This document shows positions 33,263 through 40,288 of a stretch of DNA of 64,000 nt, piece by piece. The notes below the pieces were generated by a model, which saw only the letters and a list, made by a program, of their open reading frames with translations, was not told the origin of the DNA and made no database searches. The stretch's first letter is position 1. Each line of letters begins with the position of its first letter. The position numbers were made by a program, and so were the translations under genes. This DNA comes from QHXW01 sp963752965 (GTDB taxonomy: Bacteria; Acidobacteriota; Terriglobia; Bryobacterales; Bryobacteraceae), in NCBI GenBank assembly GCA_963752965.1, contig CAVWAJ010000008.1, positions 62,001-126,000 of the forward strand, written 5' to 3'.

Positions 33263-33507
33263 CGGAAATTTTCACCTTCCGCGATGGCCAGAGCTTCGGC
33301 GACGTCATCGAGGTTTCCGGGCAGGCAGGAACCGAGGGAGACGACCGTTGTCCGGCGCCGGCGTTGCGGCCGGGATGGCGTCTGGAGCTGCTTCAGGCCT
33401 TGCCGGAGCGCCTCATTGACGACAGTTTTCAGACTGGCTTTCCGGCGCTCGCGGAGGCGCTGAATGATCGCCGCGACGTCGTCCTCGATCGTCAGCGTAG
33501 TGCGCAT
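33259..33507 (-). CDS. Ribbon-helix-helix antitoxin (VapB-like)
   Basis: The 82-residue protein opens M-R-T-T-L-T-I-E-D-D-V followed by 'LRERRKASLKTVVNEALRQGL', a clear ribbon-helix-helix. The C-terminal half would bind the PIN toxin. It diverges from the next toxin-antitoxin module, with only 111 bp between the two start codons. Confidence 0.87.
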   Translation of the reverse strand: MRTTLTIEDDVAAIIQRLRERRKASLKTVVNEALRQGLKQLQTPSRPQRRRRTTVVSLGSCLPGNLDDVAEALAIAEGENFR

Positions 33508-33544
33508 ACATCAGAGCATAAATAAGTTGATGTCTTGATGTCAA
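33508..33544 (-). promoter_or_regulatory. Promoter and tandem repeat for the minus-strand VapBC module
   Basis: On the minus strand, TTGACA (33544-33539) and TATGCT are separated by 18 bp, and the -10 box ends about seven bases before the ATG at 33507. The direct repeat TTGATGTC occurs twice in tandem at 33527-33534 and 33535-33542, overlapping the -35 box; a likely operator. Confidence 0.58.
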
Positions 33545-33570
33545 TGCGCGGACCGGATGTGATCGTAATG

Positions 33571-33612
33571 TACATACATAATATTGACGTTATGTACGTA
33601 ATCTGGTAAGTT
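33571..33612 (+). promoter_or_regulatory. Promoter and inverted repeat for the plus-strand VapBC module
   Basis: TTGACG (33584-33589) and TAAGTT (33607-33612) are 17 bp apart; the antitoxin ATG is six bases further on. TACATACATAA (33571-33581) and TTATGTACGTA (33590-33600) form an inverted repeat with 10 of 11 bases complementary, straddling the -35 box. This fits autorepression. Confidence 0.62.
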
Positions 33613-33618
33613 GCGTGT

Positions 33619-33867
33619 ATGCGGGTCACTATTACGAAGCTGCGGCAGGAGCTGTTCCACCTGGCGGATGAGGCCTTGGAGGGGAAAACGGTCGAGTTTG
33701 TGCACAAGGGGGTGGTGTTTCAGATTACGCCGGAAGTCAAGCAGTCGAAGTTGGCGCGGCTGACGGCGCAAAAAGTGGTGGCGCCGAAGGCGAATCTGAA
33801 GCAGGCAGGCAGGGAACTGTTCAAGGAGATGAAGGCCGGCTGGGAAAAGGACTGGTCGGAGCTGTGA
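33619..33867 (+). CDS. Phd/YefM-like antitoxin
   Basis: The 82-residue protein begins 'RVTITKLRQELFHLADEALEG' and 'VEFVHKGVVFQITPE', the pattern of Phd/YefM antitoxins (helix followed by G-x-x-V strand). The C-terminus (RELFKEMKAGWEKDWSEL) is the predicted toxin-binding part. The gene overlaps the PIN-domain gene by four bases. Confidence 0.8.
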   Translation: MRVTITKLRQELFHLADEALEGKTVEFVHKGVVFQITPEVKQSKLARLTAQKVVAPKANLKQAGRELFKEMKAGWEKDWSEL

Positions 33868-34244
33868 TCCATTACCTGGATACGCAGGTCATGGTTTGGC
33901 TCTGCCAAAGGCAACTGGACCGCTTGACAGCCCACGCGAGGACGGCCATTGAAGAGTCGGATGTCCTGATATCGCCGATTGTGCTGCTGGAATTGGAGTA
34001 CCTGTACGAGATCAAGAGAATCATTCAACCACCGCAGACGCTTTTGAACCAACTCGAGAGCCAGATCGGATTACGGCTGTGCGAGCATCCGTTTCCGTCC
34101 GTGATTCAGGCTGCCCTTTTCGAGACCTGGACTCGGGACCCTTTTGACCGTTTGATCGTGGCTCAGGCCAAGTCGAATGGGTACGCTCCGCTCGTCACAT
34201 CAGACGGCGATATCCGGAAGCACTACAACAGGAGTGTGTGGTAG
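33864..34244 (+). CDS. PIN-domain toxin (VapC-like)
   Basis: The 126-residue protein starts with GTG at 33864 within the antitoxin stop. PIN acidic residues are D6 (YLDTQVMVW), E in 'LLELEYLYE', D in 'TRDPFDRLIVAQA' and D in 'TSDGDIRKHY'. This fits the YhzC/COG3744-type PIN toxins that pair with Phd-like antitoxins. Confidence 0.87.
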   Translation: MIHYLDTQVMVWLCQRQLDRLTAHARTAIEESDVLISPIVLLELEYLYEIKRIIQPPQTLLNQLESQIGLRLCEHPFPSVIQAALFETWTRDPFDRLIVAQAKSNGYAPLVTSDGDIRKHYNRSVW

Positions 34245-34274
34245 CTATTAGGGGTCGCCGGACAAAAGCCTTCA

Positions 34275-34298
34275 ACGCCGAGACGCGGAGACGCCGAG
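34275..34298. repeat. Three tandem ACGCsGAG octamers
   Basis: ACGCCGAG, ACGCGGAG and ACGCCGAG follow each other without spacing. Octamers like these are common in intergenic DNA of some GC-rich bacteria. It lies just behind the VapC stop. Confidence 0.6.
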
Positions 34299-34349
34299 GA
34301 GGGCTGGGCATCTGACGGGCCCGGCGGTAACCTGTGAGAAGATGCATCT

Positions 34350-34569
34350 ATGGCGGCCAAGCGCGGTTCGGATAAATCACATGGCACACTGCGAAAAGAG
34401 CGGGGCGTTTGGGTCTACCGGGTGGGCCGCCGACTGACGGCGGCCGCGACGGATCGGGTGTTGCAGCGGATTCGCGCGGAGCGTGACATCGCGCCGAAAA
34501 AACGAGGCGAAGGCGTTTTTCTATAGCTCAGTGGATGACGCAGAACTGGAGCAGCGCACACAGGAATGA
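34350..34569 (+). pseudogene. Frameshifted small basic protein gene (A6 tract)
   Basis: ATG at 34350 reads 58 codons (MAAKRGSDKSHGTLRKERGV...) and stops at 34526. At a run of six A's (34497-34502) the +1 frame continues with sensible sequence (N-E-A-K-A-F-F-Y-S-S-V-D-D-A-E-L-E-Q) to a TGA at 34567-34569. Removing one A restores a protein of about 72 residues. It may be a pseudogene, a sequencing error at the homopolymer, or a slippage-dependent gene. Function unknown; the predicted product is basic at the N-terminus and acidic at the C-terminus. Confidence 0.5.
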
Positions 34570-34581
34570 TTCGGGACGGAT

Positions 34582-36351
34582 TTACGTCACCGGTTTTGCC
34601 CGGTTGGCGACATCGACGATGCGGTCGAGTTTCTCCGCGATTTCGGGATCGATCCGCTCTCTTGGAACTAGATGCGCAAGGGTGTGATAGTCGGTTTTAA
34701 GCATGAGGTTCCGGGTTCCGAGTTTTTCGAAATACTTTTGAAAGACCGGGCCAAGGAAATCGTCGCTGGCTTTCACGTCCGGACCGAATGGGTCTGGTCG
34801 GCCTAACGTCTTTAACGCCGCGATCACATCGTCCATGGCTTCTTGCATTGCGCGCTTCTGGCGATTTCGTAGGTCGTCCTCGAACAACGGTCCAGGCTTA
34901 CCGTCAACCTGTTCCGCATAGGCGAGCAGAGTTTCCGGGTAACACAGGTAGTTTTCAATCTCCCTCTGCCGCCATTTCAACTCGCAAAGCGGTCCGTTGT
35001 CATCCAGTTCTTGTGGAATCGAATCGAACACGGCTATACCAACCAAGTCCGGCTTGGCTTCCCTTAACCCAAAAAAGTGGTCCTTGGCCTTAGCGGGCAG
35101 ATTGGCGACGTAATGGACGAACGGTTGTTCCAGAACCTCTTTGGCCGGATGCTCAAGCAACCTTGCGAAGGCCTGAAGAACTGCTAGGTCAGTAGAGCCC
35201 TCCAGATAGAGGACCCAACCCGTCTGCTCCGCCTGATAATACTGGTCAAATCCAATCGCCCGTAGCGACTTGAGCACCTGACTGCGGCGATCGTCAATAC
35301 GATGTGGCTTCCCGACAAATGCCACTACGATATCGCGATCAGCAGCTTCGTTGAGAAGCACTTCGGAATGACTCGCGGCGATTACCTGACAACCCTGCAC
35401 CTCCGCCGTCTGAGTCAAAATCTGATAAATCTGCCGCTGCCGCAAGATCTCAAGGTGAGCGTCTGGTTCGTCGAGCAACAAGACAGTCCGAGGGTGAGTA
35501 TAAAGGTGGGCGAGGAGCAGCAGCGTCTGTTGCAGGCCTCGACCCGAAGACACCAAGTCCAGCTCGATGCCGGCCTCTTGATACGTCATTGTGATCTGAC
35601 CTCTTTCCTTGATGAACTCCGGCGGGTTCAGGGTCACTCCGAATAGGTTCCTAATTTGGGAGACCAGTGCTTTCCAACTAGCCTGATCGTCAGCGGATTG
35701 TATCTGAAAACACAGGTTTCGGAGAACCTCAGCCGTGCGGCCTTCGCCGATTCGAACATTTACAGCACCCTCCTGAAGCCGGTCCTCCGTTGCTGCCATG
35801 CCCGACATCGGCGGCAGAAAGGCGACGCTGATAGGAGTCGCCGCCAACGCTTGAGGCACCCGCATTCGGTCTGGTTGAGCATCTTCATTCATCCGCAAGG
35901 GGCGGCAATAGAAGGATTCCTGGTTGGCGTAATCAAACTCGAAACCGCACTCCCACGTCTGACCGTCTGTCACACCCGAAACCACGATGTCGATCCGAAT
36001 ATTTCTGGTGTCTTGCTTGCCGTTCTCACGTTTGATGGCGCGCACGTGCAAATCTCTCCACAAGAGATTGGCATCCGGCACGGGTACGGCAATCAAATCT
36101 CGCCGATTGATCGTTACGCCCGGGCGCTTCTCGGGGGTGCTTTTGGAAGTGCGCTTCTCGACCCACTTCCGGAGACCGATTTCCCAGAGCGCGAGGGCCT
36201 GCAACGCAGTCGTTTTGCCCGAGTTATTGGGTCCGACGAAGACCACGGTTTTGCCAAGTTCGATCTCGACGTCCTCGAGGCGTTTGAAGTTATTGACTCG
36301 CAGGCTAGTTAGCACTGTCGTCGATCTTACCGCATTACCGCTCCGCATCAT
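34582..36351 (-). CDS. OLD-like ATPase with C-terminal TOPRIM-type domain (putative defence nuclease)
   Basis: The N-terminal AAA domain begins 'TSLRVNNFKRLEDVEIELG', with Walker A G-P-N-N-S-G-K-T-T (40-48), an ABC-like 'VSSGRGLQQTLLLLAHL' signature, Walker B VLLLDEPDAHLE and switch ASHS. The C-terminal half has TOPRIM-like elements: 'WVLYLEGSTDLAVLQAF' (Glu) and 'VGIAVFDS' (Asp), then WRQREIENYLC. This order is that of OLD-family nucleases such as GajA. No partner gene (for example a UvrD-like helicase) is adjacent. The start is uncertain: ATGs at 36351, 36348 and 36405 and a GTG at 36315 are possible. It lies beside toxin-antitoxin modules. Confidence 0.8.
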   Translation of the reverse strand: MMRSGNAVRSTTVLTSLRVNNFKRLEDVEIELGKTVVFVGPNNSGKTTALQALALWEIGLRKWVEKRTSKSTPEKRPGVTINRRDLIAVPVPDANLLWRDLHVRAIKRENGKQDTRNIRIDIVVSGVTDGQTWECGFEFDYANQESFYCRPLRMNEDAQPDRMRVPQALAATPISVAFLPPMSGMAATEDRLQEGAVNVRIGEGRTAEVLRNLCFQIQSADDQASWKALVSQIRNLFGVTLNPPEFIKERGQITMTYQEAGIELDLVSSGRGLQQTLLLLAHLYTHPRTVLLLDEPDAHLEILRQRQIYQILTQTAEVQGCQVIAASHSEVLLNEAADRDIVVAFVGKPHRIDDRRSQVLKSLRAIGFDQYYQAEQTGWVLYLEGSTDLAVLQAFARLLEHPAKEVLEQPFVHYVANLPAKAKDHFFGLREAKPDLVGIAVFDSIPQELDDNGPLCELKWRQREIENYLCYPETLLAYAEQVDGKPGPLFEDDLRNRQKRAMQEAMDDVIAALKTLGRPDPFGPDVKASDDFLGPVFQKYFEKLGTRNLMLKTDYHTLAHLVPRERIDPEIAEKLDRIVDVANRAKPVT

Positions 36352-36433
36352 GGGGCGCGCAAGCCGATAGGATTTGCGGCTGCTGTGACGCCGGTACAGG
36401 CGCAACTGCCGCAGACAATGCTACGGTACAACT

Positions 36434-37726
36434 ATGCCGCAGGTTATTCCCACGGTCGTGATCGTGGGTCGTCCCAATGTTGGAAAATCGACGCTGTTCA
36501 ACCGGATTACGGGGGAGCGGCGCGCCATTGTCGGCGATGAGCCGGGGATTACGCGGGACCGCATGCACGGGCGGGCGCGGTATGACGGGCGGCAGTTCGA
36601 GGTCATCGACACGGGCGGCATCGTGATTCACGATGAGGAGTACATTCCCAGCCAGATTTTGAAGCAGGCGCAGGTGGCGCTCGAGACGGCGGCGCACATC
36701 ATATTTCTCGTTGACGGGCGCGCGGAGATTACGGGTGCGGACCGCGACCTGGCGCAGATGCTGGCGCGGCTGGGCAAGCCGGTGACGCTGGCGGTGAATA
36801 AAGCGGACACGGTGGCGCGCGAGGATCTGGCGCACGATTTCTACGGGCTGGGGATTCGCGATGTGTTTCCGGTGTCGGCGGAGCATGGCACGGGCGTGTC
36901 GGAACTGCTGGAGCACGTGACGGCGGGGTTTGGGCAGGAGCCAGAAGAAGAATCGGCACAGGCGATCAAGGTGGCGATTATCGGGCGGCCGAACGTGGGG
37001 AAGTCGACGCTGCTGAATGCGCTGACGGGCGAGGAGCGCGCGATTGTTTCGCCGATTGCGGGGACGACGCGCGATGCAGTGGACGCGCAGGTGCGGCACG
37101 GGGAGACGGATTACGTTTTCGTGGATACGGCGGGCATCCGGCGCAAGGGCAAGACCAAGGAGATGGCCGAGAAATTGAGCGTCGTGATGGCGCGGCGGCA
37201 CATCCGGATGGCGCAGGTGGTGCTGGTGGTGATGGACGCGTCGGAGGGAGTGGTCGCGTTGGACGCGACGATTGCGGGATTCGCGCACGAAGGCGGGCGC
37301 GCGGTAATCCTCTGCGTGAACAAGTGGGACACGCTGGATCGGGCGAAGAAGCGCGGGTTCGAGCAGAAAGTGCGGGACGAGTTGAAGTTTCTGGATTATG
37401 CGCCAGTGATTTTTATGTCGGCGAAGGATGGGACGGGCGTCGATCAACTGTACAAGCTGATTCGCGAGGTGCACGACTCGGCGGGAAAGCGGATCGGGAC
37501 GGGCGAGCTGAACCGGTTTGTGGAGTCGCTGCGGTTCGAGGAGCGAAAGATTTACTATTTGACGCAGGCGTCGATATATCCGCCAACGTTTGTGCTGTTC
37601 ACGGACAAAGGCGGCGGGCTGCACTTTTCGCACGAGCGGCACCTGGTGAACCAGCTTCGGCGGAAGTTCGGATTCAAGGGGACGCCGGTGGTTGTGAAGG
37701 TGAAGTCGAAGACGAAGAAGAAGTGA
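36434..37726 (+). CDS. der: Ribosome-assembly GTPase Der/EngA
   Basis: The 430-residue protein has two consecutive G domains. The first has G1 G-R-P-N-V-G-K-S-T, G3 D-T-G-G and G4 N-K-A-D; the second has a repeated G-R-P-N-V-G-K-S-T, D-T-A-G and N-K-W-D. A KH-like C-terminal domain ends in a Lys-rich tail (KVKSKTKKK). Der acts in 50S subunit maturation. The stop codon abuts the stop of the convergent PIN gene. Confidence 0.96.
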   Translation: MPQVIPTVVIVGRPNVGKSTLFNRITGERRAIVGDEPGITRDRMHGRARYDGRQFEVIDTGGIVIHDEEYIPSQILKQAQVALETAAHIIFLVDGRAEITGADRDLAQMLARLGKPVTLAVNKADTVAREDLAHDFYGLGIRDVFPVSAEHGTGVSELLEHVTAGFGQEPEEESAQAIKVAIIGRPNVGKSTLLNALTGEERAIVSPIAGTTRDAVDAQVRHGETDYVFVDTAGIRRKGKTKEMAEKLSVVMARRHIRMAQVVLVVMDASEGVVALDATIAGFAHEGGRAVILCVNKWDTLDRAKKRGFEQKVRDELKFLDYAPVIFMSAKDGTGVDQLYKLIREVHDSAGKRIGTGELNRFVESLRFEERKIYYLTQASIYPPTFVLFTDKGGGLHFSHERHLVNQLRRKFGFKGTPVVVKVKSKTKKK

Positions 37727-38125
37727 TCAGGGAAGGGCTTCGAAACCCTGCTCGCTGAAATGGCGATCGAAGCAGAAGGCTACGCGGACACTGGCGGCAC
37801 GCATCAGGTGGAAGCTTACACAGTCGACCAGGCTTAGCTTTTTGCGAGACGCGGTCAGGGTGGCTTCAACGGCGGCTTTGTGTACGGCCTCAGTAACCCA
37901 CTCGATGGTGAGGACCGGCGATACGTCCTCATGAAGGGCGCGGAGTGCTGCTATGCCGAGGCGATGCTGGACAAGTGCACTGGTTTCCAAGAGGACGTAG
38001 TTGCTAGTCAACAGAATAGTGGAGTCACTCAGCAATCGCTCCCAGACCTTGGTGGCCGATCGATGATTCGTGTCGTCATGGTCCAGCACAGCGTAGAGCG
38101 CCGATGTATCCGCGAAGACGATCAT
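37727..38125 (-). CDS. PIN-domain toxin (VapC-like)
   Basis: The 132-residue protein has D6 (V-F-A-D-T-S-A-L-Y), E in 'LLETSALVQ', D in 'SLVDCVSFHLM' and D in 'AFCFDRHFSEQGF', a complete PIN acidic set. The start overlaps the antitoxin gene by four bases. Its stop codon immediately abuts that of der. Confidence 0.88.
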   Translation of the reverse strand: MIVFADTSALYAVLDHDDTNHRSATKVWERLLSDSTILLTSNYVLLETSALVQHRLGIAALRALHEDVSPVLTIEWVTEAVHKAAVEATLTASRKKLSLVDCVSFHLMRAASVRVAFCFDRHFSEQGFEALP

Positions 38126-38370
38126 CGCCGGAAGGCTTCGGCCAAGTGGCGGTCGTGCTGTGAGCTGCCGTCGGCGGAACCGGACGAGAACTTGCCGGCT
38201 GCGCGCAGGGCGCGTTCGATCTGATGCTGACGGCTGACACCTTTCTGCGAATTCAGGTAATGGTCGACACCTTCGCGAATCAGGCCCGCGATGGATCGTC
38301 CGGTCGCGGCTGACAGCTTACGCAGTGCCTGTAGTTGTTCGTCAGACAGTTGGACCTGGGTCCGCACCAT
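38122..38370 (-). CDS. Ribbon-helix-helix antitoxin (CopG/VapB-like)
   Basis: The 82-residue protein opens 'VRTQVQLSDEQLQALRKLSAATGRSIAGLIREGVDHYL', a canonical CopG-type ribbon-helix-helix. The C-terminal half is charged and flexible. The gene heads the pair. TATCAT lies eight bases before the ATG and an inverted repeat lies upstream. Confidence 0.88.
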   Translation of the reverse strand: MVRTQVQLSDEQLQALRKLSAATGRSIAGLIREGVDHYLNSQKGVSRQHQIERALRAAGKFSSGSADGSSQHDRHLAEAFRR

Positions 38371-38373
38371 ACC

Positions 38374-38406
38374 CCATCATGATAGCACTTACATACCACA
38401 TGATGG
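38374..38406 (-). promoter_or_regulatory. Operator-like inverted repeat and -10 box of the VapBC module
   Basis: CCATCATG (38374-38381) and CATGATGG (38399-38406) are perfectly complementary eight-base arms, 25 bp apart. The left arm overlaps the minus-strand -10 box TATCAT (38384-38379). The spacing places both arms on the same DNA face for a dimeric RHH repressor. Confidence 0.6.
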
Positions 38407-38428
38407 CATTCACGCCGACGCGGCCCGA

Positions 38429-38812
38429 TCAGCGCGGCTTCTTTCGTTCCTTTTCCGCAATCCGTGCCTTCACCATTTTCTTTACCAGAGCGGAGGGCAG
38501 GGGCTTGTCCAGCGGGAAGCGGATGGTGCCTTTCGACACATCGAAGTTCTTGAGTTCGCTTCTCAGCGAACGCATGACAGCCAGGCTCATCGGAAAGAAG
38601 CTGCAATGTTGCGAAAATGCGGCGAAGGCGACGAGGCCTCGCCCTCCTTTGTAGCGGAACATCGGCATGCGGTAGCCGATGGCCTCGGTGGCTTCGGGCG
38701 GCACGGCGGACCGGATGGCCGCGCGAACCTCGCTCAGGGTGGTGCGGGCAGGTTCCGGGACGCCCGCGAGGTATTCGTCGATGTCTTTCGGAACGGCGGC
38801 CGCTCTCTTCAT
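38429..38812 (-). CDS. DUF1801 (YdhG-like) domain protein
   Basis: The 127-residue protein shows the family pattern: 'DIDEYLAGVPEPARTTLSEVRAAIRSAVPPEATEAIGYRMPMFRYKG', 'LVAFAAFSQHCSFFPMS' and 'GTIRFPLDKPLPSALVKKMVKARI'. DUF1801 has the frataxin-like/YjbR-type fold and has been linked to iron or intracellular chaperone roles. No partner is evident. Confidence 0.88.
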   Translation of the reverse strand: MKRAAAVPKDIDEYLAGVPEPARTTLSEVRAAIRSAVPPEATEAIGYRMPMFRYKGGRGLVAFAAFSQHCSFFPMSLAVMRSLRSELKNFDVSKGTIRFPLDKPLPSALVKKMVKARIAEKERKKPR

Positions 38813-38819
38813 AGTTGCG

Positions 38820-40196
38820 TCACGCGGTCGCGCGGCCCTCTTTTGTGTGACCGCTGCTGCCGAGCGGGGCGCGGACGCCGGCTGCTTCTAGCGGGACGGT
38901 GCGGGGCTCAAGTCCAACTTTGGCGAGGAGCGTATAGACCAGGAATCCGGCGATGAAGCTATAGACGACGGCGGGCTGCGCGTAGGTTTTGAGCTCGGCG
39001 GAGACGGGCAGGCTGGGGAGAATGCCGATGGCGAAGCCGACCGCCCAGGCGCCGTATCCAGCCCAGTTGATGCCCTCGCGAGGACCTTTCCATTGGCGGC
39101 CGGAGAGCAGGTAATCGGCGGCCATGGCGCCACAGATGGGGCCGAACGAGGCGCCAACGATGGTGAAGAAACCGATCAGATCCGCGGCGACGCCGGTGAC
39201 GGCGAGAACGATGGCGACAGTCACGCCGGCCATCGTGGAGGACATGCGTTTCACGCCGGGGATCATGGTGGAAAAACTGTTGCCGGCGATGAAAGCGCAG
39301 AAGCAGGCAGGGCCGATGGAGGCGATCGCAAACAGGAAAAACATCGCTGTGGCGAGCACGCCGCCGAGGGAGGAGATGACGGCATCGTAGCTGTAGCTCT
39401 GGATGGCGGGATTGAGGACGCGCGCGCCGGCAACGGAGAGGATGGGAAGGCCACCGGCGTATAGGATCGCGAGGGTAATGCCGACCAGGCCGCCCCAGCG
39501 GACGTCGGTTGCGTTGCGGTTGTTCATGCCGAAATCGGCGCCGGCTGCACCTGCGGTTGCGAAGAAACCGATGACGATTTGCACGAGCAGGGTAAAGGCG
39601 AGGAAGGGATTGGGGTCGGCGGGGACGTAGCTTGAGATGCCTGGGGCGGTTTTGAAGAATACCAGCAAGATCATGAGCAAGGGAATGGAATTCAGCAGCA
39701 GCGAGAGCTTGGCCACGTACTGAATGCCCTTCACGCCGACGTAGGCCATGGCGTAGCCCCAGACGATGCCGATGGCGATGAATAATGGGCTGCCGGGTTG
39801 GGCGTCAGAATGGATGCCGCTCAGGATGAATTTCGTGGCGAAGAAGGTGCCAACGGCGAACCAGCCGATTTGCAACAGGCCCATGAGCAGGCCGGGCATG
39901 ATGTAACCGCCGGTCGTGCCGAAGGTGGAACTACCGACGACGTAGAGCGGGAAGCCGGTCTTCATCCCGAGCATGGCGGGTGCGTAGTAGAACAGGGCGT
40001 AGCTGAGCAGGCCGGCGACCGCGAGCGCGAGAATGCAGAGGCCGAGCGACGCATGGCTGATGGTGTTCTGGGCGAGCGAAATGTAGAAAGCGATCCAAAG
40101 AAAGACGCCGGCGTAGCTGGGCGCGGTATTGGCGTACCACGGTGCGCGATTCTGTGGAGAGTTAGGAGACGCTTTGGCGATATAGTCCGGTAGCAT
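38820..40196 (-). CDS. NCS1-family permease (cytosine/purine/thiamine type)
   Basis: The 458-residue protein has about twelve membrane helices. The N-terminal 'NRAPWYANTAPSYAGVFLWIAF' and 'FPLYVVGSSTFGTTGGYIMPGLLMGLLQIGWFAVGTFFATKF' regions are typical of NCS1 transporters such as CodB, as are 'GADFGMNNRNATDVRWGG' and 'SFGPICGAMAADYLL'. The substrate could be a pyrimidine, purine or related base. It lies seven bases upstream of the DUF1801 gene in the opposite order of expression, so the two may not be linked. Confidence 0.88.
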   Translation of the reverse strand: MLPDYIAKASPNSPQNRAPWYANTAPSYAGVFLWIAFYISLAQNTISHASLGLCILALAVAGLLSYALFYYAPAMLGMKTGFPLYVVGSSTFGTTGGYIMPGLLMGLLQIGWFAVGTFFATKFILSGIHSDAQPGSPLFIAIGIVWGYAMAYVGVKGIQYVAKLSLLLNSIPLLMILLVFFKTAPGISSYVPADPNPFLAFTLLVQIVIGFFATAGAAGADFGMNNRNATDVRWGGLVGITLAILYAGGLPILSVAGARVLNPAIQSYSYDAVISSLGGVLATAMFFLFAIASIGPACFCAFIAGNSFSTMIPGVKRMSSTMAGVTVAIVLAVTGVAADLIGFFTIVGASFGPICGAMAADYLLSGRQWKGPREGINWAGYGAWAVGFAIGILPSLPVSAELKTYAQPAVVYSFIAGFLVYTLLAKVGLEPRTVPLEAAGVRAPLGSSGHTKEGRATA

Positions 40197-40288
40197 TCGC
40201 AGGTAAGTATAACGCGGGAAGTGGAGGGCGGGGGAGCGGGGTCAGAATGAAACGGCCCTGCGCATGCAGGTGACATGGTACGCGCTGT

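Noticed and set aside
34521..34569. Sequence TATAGCTCAGTGGATG resembling the 5' end of a tRNA
   Set aside because: No acceptor pairing, anticodon arm or T-loop follows, and the stretch reads as the end of the frameshifted ORF.
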